From positions 744,001 to 808,000 of the forward strand of contig NZ_AP017372.2 in assembly GCF_002356555.2 (NCBI RefSeq): a stretch of 64,000 nt of DNA, in the 5' to 3' direction. Positions 6,876 to 16,736 of the stretch are shown here, piece by piece. The translations under genes were made by a program, and so were the position numbers. The notes below the pieces were generated by a model. That model worked only from the letters and a program-made list of their open reading frames with translations. It did no database searches and was not told the DNA's origin. Source of the DNA: Halorhodospira halochloris. GTDB taxonomy: Bacteria > Pseudomonadota > Gammaproteobacteria > Nitrococcales > Halorhodospiraceae. Position 1 is the first letter of the stretch; the number at the start of each line of letters is the position of its first letter.

Positions 6876-9662
6876 ATGGAAAGCTTGCCAGCCTATTTTC
6901 GCTACTGGGCCAAGATCCCGAAAGAGAGGGGCTTTGGCTGGGATGCCTGCCATCTTCTGCCTTATCACGCCCTCGATGTTGCGGCAACAGGTAAGTACCT
7001 GCTGGATTCGGATGAAGAGCTGCTGGAGAGATTCTCCGCCGCAGTTCAAATGGCCCCCGATGTCTTCCGGCGTCTCTTAGTCTTCTCTCTCGCGTTGCAC
7101 GATCTTGGCAAGTTCGCTCGCTCCTTTCAGAGCCTCGCAGCGATTGATGGAGTCGATCTGGTCGAGCCGGACCCGCGTTATGTCTACAGGAGCCGCCATG
7201 ATGCGTTGGCGCTCGCGTACTGGAAACACTATGGGCAGGAATGTCTGCGTAATCCCGAAACCGGAAACGAATGGCTGGATGCTCCCTCTGAACTTACCGG
7301 GCGCCAATCGCTCGCCTTCTGGCTCAGCGTGGCCTTCGGCCACCACGGTAAACCGGTCGACATGGAGAAGGCGGCGCTTGATTTAGCGTTCAGCCCGGAG
7401 GATAAGGCGGCCGCGTGGGGTTTCGTGGAAGATGCTGCCGCATTGCTGGAGCCTTCGTTCCCGCATGCGCAGCTCAGCGACAAGCATTGGCGGGATCATG
7501 TGCTGAAACCTGCAAGCTGGGAGCTGGCGGGTTTCGGGGTCCTGGCGGACTGGTTGGGGTCCGATCAGAGCGTGTTCGGGCACCGCGCCGAGTCGATGCC
7601 GCTGGCAACCTACTGGCATGAGTATGCGCTCCCGGGTGCAGAGCAAGTCGTTGAACGCAGTGGCTTGCGGGGGCATAAGGAGATGGTCGCGTTCCCGGGC
7701 TTTTCGCAGATGTTCGGATTTGAACCGGCTCCACTGCAATCCTGGGCGGAGAGCGTCCCGTTGGCGGATGGACCGCAACTCTTCCTACTGGAAGACATTA
7801 CCGGTGCAGGGAAGACCGAGGCCGCGCTGACGCTCGCCCATCGTCTGCTGGCGGCGGGGCATAGGAATGGCGTCTATTTCGCCTTGCCCACGCAGGCGAC
7901 TTCCAACGCCATGTACACGAGAGTAGGGGCGGTATACCGCGACTTTTATTCCCGCGACAGCCAACCCTCGCTCGTTCTGGCGCATGGCGCGCGGCAGCTT
8001 CGCGACGATTTTACGCGCTCCATTCTTCCGGAAATGGCCCCCGATACGCCCTACACGCCGGATGATGAAGGAGGCCTTGCCCAGTGCAGCCAGTGGTTGG
8101 CGGACAGCCGCAAGAAGGCCCTGCTGGCCGATGTGGGCGTAGGCACCGTGGATCAGGCCCTGCTCGGGGTGCTGCCCCGACGACACCAGTCCCTCAGATT
8201 GCTGGGTCTCGCCCGCAAGGTGCTGGTGGTTGATGAAGTACACGCCTACGACACCTACACGGGAACGCTGCTGGAGCGGTTGCTGGAGGCCCATGCCCGC
8301 CATGGCGGGAGCGCCATCTTGTTGTCGGCCACCATTCCGCAGTCGATGCGAAGGAGGTTTCTGGAAGCCTGGCAGCGAGGGCGAGAAGGCGGACAGGCAC
8401 TGCAACCGGCGTCGGAGGCCTTCCCGCTGGCGACCCACCTGTATTCCGAAGGATTGGACGAGACGCCGGTTGCGGCACGCACCTCCAGCGAACGTGATCT
8501 TCCCGTAGACTTCGTTCACAGCGAGGAGGAGGCTCTGAGCCGGGTGGTCGAAGCGGCGCGCTCGGGACGTTGTGCCTGCTGGATACGCAACACCGTTGAT
8601 GACGCCATCGGGGCCTACCAAGCGCTGCGGGAGTCCCTCCCCGAGCCCGACAAGGCGCTGCTATTTCACGCGCGCTTCACCATGGGTGATCGCCAGCGCA
8701 TCGAGAACGACGCCCTGCGCCTGTTCGGCAAGGAGTCGGGGAATGCGGAGCGGGCCGGTCGTGTGCTCATTGCGACTCAGGTCGTCGAGCAGAGCCTGGA
8801 TCTGGACTTCGATGTCCTGGTGAGTGACCTCGCTCCGGTCGAACTGCTGATCCAGCGTGCCGGGCGCCTTTATCGACATGCGCGGACACCTGATGGTGAC
8901 TTGCTGCTGAGTGGAACAGATCAACGGGAATCCCCTGTCTTCCATGTTCATGCCCCGGAGTGGAATGACGAGCCCGATGCTGAGTGGGTGCGCCGGGCGT
9001 TGATCGGAACGAGCTACGTCTACCCTGATTTCGGCATGCTGTGGCTGACCATGAGGGTTCTGCGTGAGCGCGGGGCCATTCGTCTGCCCGCCGAGGCGCG
9101 CTTGCTGCTGGAGGCGGTCTACGCCCCTGAGGTCGACGTGCCTGAGGGCCTGCAGAGGGCCAGCGATGAGGCCCTTGCCGAACAGTTGAGCCACCGCTCG
9201 ATGGCGGGCTTCAACGTGCTGGATCTGAGCAAAGGGTACTCCGGCAAGAGCGTGGAGGGTGGTTGGAGCGATGACGAGGAGATCGGCACCCGCCTGTCCG
9301 ACGAACCATCGGTTCAGGTCGTGCTGGTCCGGGTGGATGAGAACCAGCGCGTGAAGCCTTGGAACAGCGACACCGCGCATCCGTGGGCCATGAGCACGGT
9401 GCAGCTGCGCAAGAGCCAAGCGGATCGACTGCCCTCACTACCGGAGGAGTTGGGCCACGAGATTGAACTCCTTCGGGAGGAAGTACGTTCATTGAGGTAC
9501 GCACGCTTCTGGCTGCCCGCAGATGAAAGGGCGGCCAATCATGCAGCGTACGATAGCTTGCTGGGCGCAGTGATTCCCCGCAAAGGCGGGGAACAAGAAG
9601 CATCAACCGTTGGCACGGTACCGCACAGCGGTTCATCCTCGAATGAGAACGAGGAACACTAA
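6876..9662 (+). CDS. cas3: CRISPR-associated helicase/nuclease Cas3, type I-E
   Basis: Effector nuclease-helicase recruited by Cascade to unwind and degrade target DNA (928 aa). The N-terminal HD nuclease domain shows a conserved His (LLPYHALDVA), the HD pair in SLALHDLGKFA and FGHHGKP. The SF2 helicase follows: Walker A DITGAGKTEAA, DEVH box (VLVVDEVHAYD), SAT motif (ILLSATIPQSM), motif V (ATQVVEQSLDLDFD) and motif VI QRAGRLYRH, then a C-terminal domain. GAGGAG at 6865-6870 favours the ATG at 6876 over the GTG one codon earlier. It heads the cas operon, but a gap with its own candidate promoter separates it from the Cascade genes. Its 3' end carries a hairpin like the CRISPR repeat stem. Confidence 0.97.
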   Translation: MESLPAYFRYWAKIPKERGFGWDACHLLPYHALDVAATGKYLLDSDEELLERFSAAVQMAPDVFRRLLVFSLALHDLGKFARSFQSLAAIDGVDLVEPDPRYVYRSRHDALALAYWKHYGQECLRNPETGNEWLDAPSELTGRQSLAFWLSVAFGHHGKPVDMEKAALDLAFSPEDKAAAWGFVEDAAALLEPSFPHAQLSDKHWRDHVLKPASWELAGFGVLADWLGSDQSVFGHRAESMPLATYWHEYALPGAEQVVERSGLRGHKEMVAFPGFSQMFGFEPAPLQSWAESVPLADGPQLFLLEDITGAGKTEAALTLAHRLLAAGHRNGVYFALPTQATSNAMYTRVGAVYRDFYSRDSQPSLVLAHGARQLRDDFTRSILPEMAPDTPYTPDDEGGLAQCSQWLADSRKKALLADVGVGTVDQALLGVLPRRHQSLRLLGLARKVLVVDEVHAYDTYTGTLLERLLEAHARHGGSAILLSATIPQSMRRRFLEAWQRGREGGQALQPASEAFPLATHLYSEGLDETPVAARTSSERDLPVDFVHSEEEALSRVVEAARSGRCACWIRNTVDDAIGAYQALRESLPEPDKALLFHARFTMGDRQRIENDALRLFGKESGNAERAGRVLIATQVVEQSLDLDFDVLVSDLAPVELLIQRAGRLYRHARTPDGDLLLSGTDQRESPVFHVHAPEWNDEPDAEWVRRALIGTSYVYPDFGMLWLTMRVLRERGAIRLPAEARLLLEAVYAPEVDVPEGLQRASDEALAEQLSHRSMAGFNVLDLSKGYSGKSVEGGWSDDEEIGTRLSDEPSVQVVLVRVDENQRVKPWNSDTAHPWAMSTVQLRKSQADRLPSLPEELGHEIELLREEVRSLRYARFWLPADERAANHAAYDSLLGAVIPRKGGEQEASTVGTVPHSGSSSNENEEH
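9571..9599. other. CRISPR-repeat-like hairpin inside the cas3 3' end
   Basis: TTCCCCGC (9574-9581), a 4-nt loop and GCGGGGAA (9586-9593) reproduce the stem of the array repeat (TTCCCCGC, 4 nt, GCGGGGA) with the same spacing. Read on the minus strand the match extends to GTTCCCCGC...TGCGGGGA, about 20 of 29 repeat positions by eye; on the plus strand about 17 of 29. It lies in cas3 codons, so part of the identity could be fortuitous. Confidence 0.45.
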
Positions 9663-9720
9663 GGAGCCGTCATTCTATCAAAAATTGAAAGCGCAGTTTT
9701 TTGCACAGTACCACACAGCA

Positions 9721-9749
9721 TTGACTTGTTTCGCTCAAGGTACTACCTT
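9721..9749 (+). promoter_or_regulatory. Candidate sigma-70 promoter of the Cascade operon
   Basis: TTGACT at 9721-9726, a 17-bp spacer and TACCTT at 9744-9749, about 60 bp before the small gene at 9810. A 17-nt segment (GCACAGTACCACACAGC, 9703-9719) abuts the -35 box. It is an imperfect copy (15 of 17) of 9613-9629, so the pair may be an operator. Confidence 0.45.
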
Positions 9750-9809
9750 ACCTCGTAGGCCGGTGCAGTAGTCCGCCGGAAGCAACCCAAAGCTAGTAGG
9801 TTTTAACGC

Positions 9810-9980
9810 ATGAATAGCAGGACTCGAAGTGATTGTACGGTAGAAACGCTGCTCAGGAAGATGGAGCGAGAGAAGGGTTTGCCCAAAGGGTCGGTCAAGG
9901 TAGTCAACCCAAATGGCAGGTCTGCAAGGGCTGACAAGACAATAGGAGCCCTGAGGCGGGACTATGGAGGTCTGGAATGA
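9810..9980 (+). CDS. Unrecognised 56-aa basic protein, translationally coupled to cse1
   Basis: Open frame ATG 9810 to TGA 9978-9980. The stop overlaps the cse1 start as ATGA, and the last codons contain the cse1 ribosome site, an arrangement typical of a real operon gene. The product is rich in Arg and Lys: it begins MNSRTRSDCTVETLLRKM, continues EREKGLPKGSVKVVNPNGR and ends KTIGALRRDYGGLE. I predict an N-terminal helix, a beta segment around SVKVVNP and a C-terminal helix. I do not recognise the family. Position within cas3-cse1 suggests a role in control of Cascade expression or a small defence-linked factor such as an antitoxin; this is only inference. The start has only a weak AGG upstream. 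Confidence 0.6.
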   Translation: MNSRTRSDCTVETLLRKMEREKGLPKGSVKVVNPNGRSARADKTIGALRRDYGGLE

Positions 9981-11617
9981 ATCTGATCGACGAACCGTGG
10001 CTTCCGTTCCGCTTGCGGAGCGGGGCCATCGAATACGGCCCTCCCTGCGAGTTGGCCAGGGAGGATGTAGTGGATTTGGCACCACCTCGAGCCGACTTCC
10101 ACGGGGCGGCATGGCAGTTCCTGATCGGGCTTCTCCAGACCACGTGCCCACCGGATGATCTCGAGGAGTGGCAGGCGTGGTGGGCCGATCCGCCCACTGC
10201 CGAGCAGCTGCAGGAGCATTTCGCCCGGGTGCGGCATGCCTTCAACGCCTTCGGTGATGCCCCCCTGTTTATGCAGGAACTGGATCCCATGGAAGATGCC
10301 CGGTCCGCTTCAGTGGCCAGCCTGCTGATCGAGGCCCCCGGCGATCAGGGGATCAAGTTCAACACGGACCATTTCATCAAGCGTGGTTTTGGTGAAGCGA
10401 TGTGCCCGCGTTGTGCTTCCCTTGCCTTGTTCACCATGCAGGTCAATGCGCCTGCAGGGGGATCCGGCTATCGCACGGGGCTGCGGGGCGGAGGTCCGCT
10501 GACGACCCTCGTGCTGCCGGATGATTCCCAAGCTCCACTTTGGCAGAAGCTCTGGCTGAATGTCCTGAACGCCGACGATCTGGGTGGGGGGGAGCCTGAT
10601 TTTACCGATGGCAGCGTCTTTCCGTGGCTGGCCGCGACGCGGGTGAGCAAGCAGGCCGGCACCGAGATTACCCCGGAAGAGGTCCATCCCCTCCACGCCT
10701 ATTGGGCCATGCCGCGTCGCTTCCGTATGCATAAAGAAGAGGCGGAGTGTCGTTGTCAGGTCTGCGGTGCCGAGACCACGGAGGTGGTCCGGGAGGTGCG
10801 CGCCAAGAACTACGGACACAACTACGGTGGGGCCTGGGTCCACCCCTTGACCCCTTACCGTCAGGATCCCAAGAAGCCTGACGAGCCTCCGCTCTCCACC
10901 AAGGGACAGCAAGGTGGATTGGGTTATCGCCACTGGGAAGCGCTGGTCCTTGAGGATACCCGGAACCATCAGAATCTCCCGGCCCGCGTTGTGCTCGACT
11001 ACCAGGAAAAAGCGGAGGCACTTCGGGACTTCGGTAGCGTGAGCCAACACGCCCGGCTCTGGGTTTTTGGGTACGACATGGACAACATGAAGGCCCGTGG
11101 CTGGTACGCCACCTATATGCCGCTGTTGGCCATCCCGAAAGAGCAGGGGCTGCGTGACCGTTTCCTGGAATGGATCGACGCCATGGTGCAGGCGGCCAGT
11201 GATGCAGCTTGGTTGCTGCGCAGCACGGTCAAATCGGCGTGGTACAGCCGACCCAAGGACGCTTCCGGCGATTTCTCTTTCATCGACCAGCGGTTCTGGG
11301 AAGGTACCGAGTCGGCTTTCTACAGCCACCTCCACCAGCTGGCGGAGCGACTTCCCGAACAGGATGGCGCGTTCATGCCCGAGGACGTGGCACGTCGGTG
11401 GCACATGACTCTCTATGAGACAGCTTTGGAGCTCTTTGATGAGTTGTCATTGGCTGGGGACGCCGAGGCCCTCGACATGAAGCGGATCGTGGCGGCTCGT
11501 AACGAACTGGGGAAGAGGCTTTGGAGGAACAAGACCATGAAGACTCTTCGTACCTGGGCCGGGATGGAGGAAGGCGTGGGCAAGAGTAAGGACAAAGCAG
11601 CGAAGGAGGAGGCATGA
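9977..11617 (+). CDS. casA: Cascade large subunit Cse1 (CasA)
   Basis: Type I-E large subunit (546 aa) that reads the PAM and recruits Cas3. The N-terminus MNLIDEPWLPFRLRSG matches the family opening. A zinc-finger-like set of cysteines (CRCQVCG with the earlier MCPRCASL) and the C-terminal four-helix region follow. GGAGG at 9966-9970 precedes the ATG. The first 4 bp overlap the stop of the small gene upstream, and the last 4 bp overlap cse2. Confidence 0.95.
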   Translation: MNLIDEPWLPFRLRSGAIEYGPPCELAREDVVDLAPPRADFHGAAWQFLIGLLQTTCPPDDLEEWQAWWADPPTAEQLQEHFARVRHAFNAFGDAPLFMQELDPMEDARSASVASLLIEAPGDQGIKFNTDHFIKRGFGEAMCPRCASLALFTMQVNAPAGGSGYRTGLRGGGPLTTLVLPDDSQAPLWQKLWLNVLNADDLGGGEPDFTDGSVFPWLAATRVSKQAGTEITPEEVHPLHAYWAMPRRFRMHKEEAECRCQVCGAETTEVVREVRAKNYGHNYGGAWVHPLTPYRQDPKKPDEPPLSTKGQQGGLGYRHWEALVLEDTRNHQNLPARVVLDYQEKAEALRDFGSVSQHARLWVFGYDMDNMKARGWYATYMPLLAIPKEQGLRDRFLEWIDAMVQAASDAAWLLRSTVKSAWYSRPKDASGDFSFIDQRFWEGTESAFYSHLHQLAERLPEQDGAFMPEDVARRWHMTLYETALELFDELSLAGDAEALDMKRIVAARNELGKRLWRNKTMKTLRTWAGMEEGVGKSKDKAAKEEA

Positions 11618-12222
11618 GCAGATCGAACATCAACTATCAAGTGCTGAGGGAGGCAGAGGCACGATCCTCGGTCTATCAATGGTGGCAGCGGGTTTCACGG
11701 GCCGTTGAGGCGGATGGAGAAGGTGGCCTTCCGGCGTTCTCCACGGCGGTACGCCCGGCCCTGCGCCGTGCCAAGACCCCGGATGACGCGCTGCTGACAG
11801 AGGGGTTCCGTCTGCTCTGGTTTGCGGTGCCGGATAACTTGAAGGCCCCTCGAAACATGCCCGCCTTGGGCTGTGTCGCGGCGGTGCTGGCCGAAGTCCG
11901 GGAGATGGATCAACAGAAGTCCTTTGCTGCCGCCATGGGCTCCCAGGTGGAGAAGACCGGGAAACCTCGTGTCAGCGAATTGCGCTTCCAGCAGCTGCAA
12001 CAGAGCCACGATCTCGAGGAGTTGCAGCGTCGCTTGCGCCGCGCCGTAGCTCTGCTCGGTAAAAAGGTTCACGTTCTCTCCCTGGCGGACAACATCATGC
12101 AATGGCACCGGGAGAAGAGTGGTCATCCCGACTACCGACCCGACAGACGGCTACCGGTTCGCTGGGCCACGGACTATTTCACTGAACTGGCGAGCTACCA
12201 GAAAGCCGCCGCTACGAATTGA
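11614..12222 (+). CDS. casB: Cascade small subunit Cse2 (CasB)
   Basis: Small alpha-helical subunit (202 aa) that forms a dimer along the Cascade belly and stabilises the R-loop. The sequence fits the Cse2 family: SVYQWWQRVSR near the start, LRRAKTPDDALLTEGFRLLWF in the middle, and the FQQLQQSHDLEELQRRLRRAV helix. ATGA overlap with casA. It ends 25 bp before cas7. Confidence 0.93.
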   Translation: MSRSNINYQVLREAEARSSVYQWWQRVSRAVEADGEGGLPAFSTAVRPALRRAKTPDDALLTEGFRLLWFAVPDNLKAPRNMPALGCVAAVLAEVREMDQQKSFAAAMGSQVEKTGKPRVSELRFQQLQQSHDLEELQRRLRRAVALLGKKVHVLSLADNIMQWHREKSGHPDYRPDRRLPVRWATDYFTELASYQKAAATN

Positions 12223-12247
12223 ATGCGCTGATACAAGGAGAAATACC

Positions 12248-13285
12248 ATGAGCACTTTCATCCAGCTGCACTTGCTGACTTCTTATCCCCCGGCCAACCT
12301 GAACCGGGATGATCTCGGCCGTCCGAAGACCGCCCGCATGGGGGGCGTCGATCGCCTGCGAGTCTCTTCCCAGAGCCTCAAACGGACGTGGCGAACATCG
12401 GAGCTGTTCGAGGATGCCTTGGTCGGTCATGTCGGAACGCGAACCAAGCGGCTTGGCACCGAAGTGTACGAGGCACTCACCGGAGCCGGCATCGCGGAGA
12501 AGAAGTCCCTGGAATGGGCGCGGGCCATCGCCAACGTCTTCGGGAAGATCCAGAAGTCTGGCACCGAAATTGAGCAGCTGGCCCACCTCAGCCCCGAAGA
12601 GCGTCAGGGTGTCGATGAACTGGTGGCGACCCTGATCCAGGAGCAGCGCGCACCGACCGAAGATGAGTTGAAGTTGTTGCGCAAGAACCCTCACGCGGCG
12701 GATATCGGCCTGTTTGGCCGCATGTTGGCCGCTCACCCTGCCTTCAATGTCGAAGCCGCTTGTCAGGTGGCCCACGCTATCACCGTCCATCCGGTGGCGG
12801 TGGAGGATGACTATTTCACGGCCGTAGACGACCTGAACTTTGGTGAGGAGGACATGGGCGCGGGGCATATAGGTGAGACCGGTTTCGCTGCGGGGCTTTT
12901 CTACAGCTATGTCTGCATCAACCGCGACCAGCTCATCGACAACCTGAGTGGTGACGTCGAGCTCGCTGATAAGGCCATCGCCGCCTTGACCGAGGCTGCC
13001 GTAAAGGTCTCGCCCAAGGGTAAGCAGAACAGCTTTGGGTCGCGGGCCTACGCCTCATATGTGTTGGTCGAAAAGGGCCGCCAGCAGCCACGCTCGTTGT
13101 CCGTCGCCTTCCTCAAGCCCGTTTACGGCCAGGATCAGGCGGGTACCGCCATCAAGGCGCTGGAAGGGCAAAGGGAGTCGTTCGAGAAGGTCTATGGGCC
13201 GTGTGCCGAGGGGCACTATGTCCTGAATGCGGTGGCGGGCGAAGGCAGCCTGGATGAACTGAAGGCATTCCTGGTGCAGAACTAG
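12248..13285 (+). CDS. cas7: Cascade backbone subunit Cas7e (Cse4, CasC)
   Basis: RAMP backbone protein (345 aa) that polymerises along the crRNA. It opens STFIQLHLLTSYPPANLNRDD and continues with the RMGGVDRLRVSSQSLKR segment characteristic of Cas7e; FGSRAYASYVLV and SLSVAFLKPV follow. A frame open from 12119 would add residues with no resemblance to the family. AAGGAG at 12235-12240 supports the ATG at 12248. Confidence 0.95.
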   Translation: MSTFIQLHLLTSYPPANLNRDDLGRPKTARMGGVDRLRVSSQSLKRTWRTSELFEDALVGHVGTRTKRLGTEVYEALTGAGIAEKKSLEWARAIANVFGKIQKSGTEIEQLAHLSPEERQGVDELVATLIQEQRAPTEDELKLLRKNPHAADIGLFGRMLAAHPAFNVEAACQVAHAITVHPVAVEDDYFTAVDDLNFGEEDMGAGHIGETGFAAGLFYSYVCINRDQLIDNLSGDVELADKAIAALTEAAVKVSPKGKQNSFGSRAYASYVLVEKGRQQPRSLSVAFLKPVYGQDQAGTAIKALEGQRESFEKVYGPCAEGHYVLNAVAGEGSLDELKAFLVQN

Positions 13286-13295
13286 GAGGTTGGCC

Positions 13296-14033
13296 ATGAA
13301 TTATCTGGTTTTCAGGCTTTACGGCCCTCTGGCGAGCTGGGGGGAAGCCGCTGTGGGGCCGACCCGTCCCTCAGCATCCTACCCGGGCCGTTCGGCCATT
13401 CTGGGTCTCCTCGCCGCCGCACTGGGTATCCGGCGAGAGGAAGAGGCGACGTTGGCACAATTGCGTGACAATGTGACGTTGGCGGTCAAGCAGTGCAGTG
13501 CGGGGACGCTCCTTCGTGACTATCACACAGCCCAGGTCCCAAGTCATGACAAAAAGGCGGTCTGGTTGACCCGCCGCGACGAGCTGGGGGTGGCCAAGGA
13601 TAAACTGAACACGATCCTTTCGGCTCGCGAGTACCGCAGCGATGGGTATTGGGTGGTGGCTATTCGGCTGTCCGATGAGGCGCCGTGGACACTGGATGAG
13701 ATGGCCGAGGCCCTGCGCCACCCTCGTTTTATGCTCTATCTCGGCCGCAAATCCTGCCCCTTGGCGGCACCATTGCACCCCCGTGTCGTTAGTGCCGGAG
13801 GCGTGCGTGAAGCGCTCTCGGAAGAATTCCCCGGGTTCACTGGATCCAAGATGGAGGATGACGAGAAGCGTCGGTTGGGAATTGACGCGGAGGTCAGCTT
13901 TGCGTGGGAAGGTGATGCCGGGGATATTCTGCCGCAGGAGACCCGCTATCCCTATGACGAGCCATTGCATCGAGGCCGATGGCAGTTTGCCTCACGCTCG
14001 GAGCATTGGCACCAGACGAGGGAGGAGTCGTGA
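13296..14033 (+). CDS. cas5: Cascade subunit Cas5e (CasD)
   Basis: RAMP protein (245 aa) that caps the crRNA 5' handle. The N-terminus YLVFRLYGPLASWGEAAVG and the R-P-S-YPGRSAILGLLAAALG block are signature Cas5e. AGGAGG at 13284-13289 overlaps the cas7 stop and places the start at ATG 13296, not at the TTG two codons earlier. The stop overlaps the cas6e start (TGATG). Confidence 0.95.
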   Translation: MNYLVFRLYGPLASWGEAAVGPTRPSASYPGRSAILGLLAAALGIRREEEATLAQLRDNVTLAVKQCSAGTLLRDYHTAQVPSHDKKAVWLTRRDELGVAKDKLNTILSAREYRSDGYWVVAIRLSDEAPWTLDEMAEALRHPRFMLYLGRKSCPLAAPLHPRVVSAGGVREALSEEFPGFTGSKMEDDEKRRLGIDAEVSFAWEGDAGDILPQETRYPYDEPLHRGRWQFASRSEHWHQTREES

Positions 14034-14734
14034 TGTTTCTCTCGCGTGTCCATATCAATCCCCAAGCGCTGACACCTAAGAACCTGATGCCGGTGCTGGA
14101 GGGTGACAGTTATCGTAATCATCAATTGCTGTGGCGACTTTTCACTGAAGAAGATGAGCGCCCCTTCCTGTTCCGCCAGGAGTTTGAGCATTCCTTTGAC
14201 TCATCGTCGGGCAAACCGCGAGGTCTGCCGCTTTTCTACGTCCTTTCTCGGGTGGAGCCGCAGGCCGATTCAGAGCTGTTCAGCTGTGAGGTGAAGTCGT
14301 TCGAGCCCAAACTGTCTGCGGGGCAGCAGCTGGCTTTCAAGCTGCGAGCCAATCCGGTGGTGGCGAAACGGGAAGAGGGCCGCAAGAACTCCCGCCACCA
14401 TGACGTGCTGATGGATGCGAAGCGGGCCGCCAAGGATAACGGTGTGACCGACAAGGTGGCCATTCGGTGCTACATGGACGAAGCGGCCCAGAGCTGGCTA
14501 GCCAACAAGGGCAGGTCCGAAAAGGCGGGTTACACACTCCAGAGCGCCCCCGAAGTCAGCGGCTATCAGCAGCATGTCCACCGGCGCAAGGGGCGTGACA
14601 TCCGTTTCAGCAGCGTCGATTTCCAGGGTATACTGACAGTGAACGATCCTGAGCGCTTCGCGCAATCCCTGGCAGAAGGTATTGGCCGTAGTCGCGCCTT
14701 TGGTTGCGGGATGTGGATGGTAAGGCGGGTATGA
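14033..14734 (+). CDS. cas6e: crRNA endonuclease Cas6e (CasE, Cse3)
   Basis: Cuts pre-crRNA at the base of the repeat hairpin and stays bound to the 3' end (233 aa). It starts MFLSRVHINPQ. The catalytic His is probably that in YRNHQLLWRLF near residue 29. The C-terminal Gly-rich motif GIGRSRAFGCGMWMV is typical of RAMP nucleases. The ATG at 14033 overlaps the cas5 stop; GGAGGAG lies directly upstream. The repeat of the adjacent array has the stem this family recognises. Confidence 0.95.
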   Translation: MFLSRVHINPQALTPKNLMPVLEGDSYRNHQLLWRLFTEEDERPFLFRQEFEHSFDSSSGKPRGLPLFYVLSRVEPQADSELFSCEVKSFEPKLSAGQQLAFKLRANPVVAKREEGRKNSRHHDVLMDAKRAAKDNGVTDKVAIRCYMDEAAQSWLANKGRSEKAGYTLQSAPEVSGYQQHVHRRKGRDIRFSSVDFQGILTVNDPERFAQSLAEGIGRSRAFGCGMWMVRRV

Positions 14735-14738
14735 GCCA

Positions 14739-15967
<1,229 letters not shown>

Positions 15968-16081
15968 CATTTTGATTTTTCATGGTTCTTTAAAAATCTG
16001 GCATTTTTGTCGAAGGCTGATTTTCTTGGTGCGAACGAGAGTTTTCGTTTTGGCCTTTTAAATCATCTTGTTATAGGAAGT
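15968..16081 (+). promoter_or_regulatory. CRISPR leader
   Basis: A 114-bp AT-rich stretch (TTTTGATTTTTCATGG, TTTAAAAATC, TTTTCGTTTTGG, TTTTAAATCATC, TTATAG) between cas2 and the first repeat. Position and composition match a type I-E leader: promoter of the pre-crRNA and, probably, the IHF-dependent integration site. The exact boxes were not assigned. Confidence 0.8.
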
Positions 16082-16692
16082 GCGTTCCCCGCGCCTGCGG
16101 GGATGAACCGCAGCGACAATTAACCGGCATTCCTGGCAAAATGCGTTCCCCGCGCCTGCGGGGATGAACCGCTCCGACGCTGCTCTCCTCAGCTTCGGCT
16201 TGGGCGTTCCCCGCGCCTGCGGGGATGAACCGGTAAGTACCCCGACGCGGAGCCGTCGCACTACGCGTTCCCCGCGCCTGCGGGGATGAACCGCGCGCTA
16301 ATGCACTGCTGGATTTGCAAACTGAGCGTTCCCCGCGCCTGCGGGGATGAACCGGAGCTTAGACGATGTGATGCGCGCTAATGCGCGCGTTCCCCGCGCC
16401 TGCGGGGATGAACCGCGCGTCTTTAGCCGCCGCCTCTGCGCCTTCTTGCGTTCCCCGCGCCTGCGGGGATGAACCGTCTCGGCTAACGTTTTCCTCATGC
16501 CTCGATCGGCGTTCCCCGCGCCTGCGGGGATGAACCGAGCGGCACGTTTACCATGCCCGAAGATGAAATGCGTTCCCCGCGCCTGCGGGGATGAACCGCA
16601 ATCTTAGCACTGTCAAGATCGACGGACTGGGCGTTCCCCGCGCCTGCGGGGATGAACCGTTGTGCCGAACCACCCGCCGAAGCGAGGGGCCG
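16082..16692 (+). CRISPR. Type I-E CRISPR array, leader-proximal part (10 repeats)
   Basis: Ten identical 29-bp repeats (GCGTTCCCCGCG...GGGGATGAACCG) at exact 61-bp intervals, first at 16082 and last at 16631, with 32-nt spacers. The tenth spacer occupies 16660-16691 and is followed by an IS3-family element. The repeat contains an inverted TCCCCGC/GCGGGGA stem. Being next to the leader, these are the youngest spacers. Spacers 4 (16294-16325) and 5 (16355-16386) overlap in sequence, and spacer 9 (16599-16630) overlaps spacer 12 of the second part. Confidence 0.99.
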
Positions 16693-16736
16693 TGTTCTGG
16701 TCAAATGATTTCGGACACCAATTTTAGCAGCGTACC

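Noticed and set aside
7785-8621. Long open frame on the minus strand opposite cas3
   Set aside because: Shadow of the GC-rich cas3 reading frame; no family resemblance and no start signal.
9600-9631. Segment after the cas3 hairpin as a functional CreA-type guide against the Cascade promoter
   Set aside because: The promoter-proximal copy matches only in the distal half; the first 8 positions that would act as seed do not pair, so direct Cascade targeting is not supported. Kept only as a regulatory-region observation.
10310-11404. Long minus-strand open frame opposite cse1
   Set aside because: Antisense shadow of a well-supported gene; composition follows the coding strand.
12119-12247. Extended N-terminus for Cas7e
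   Set aside because: It overlaps cse2 and adds residues absent from the family, while AAGGAG supports the ATG at 12248.
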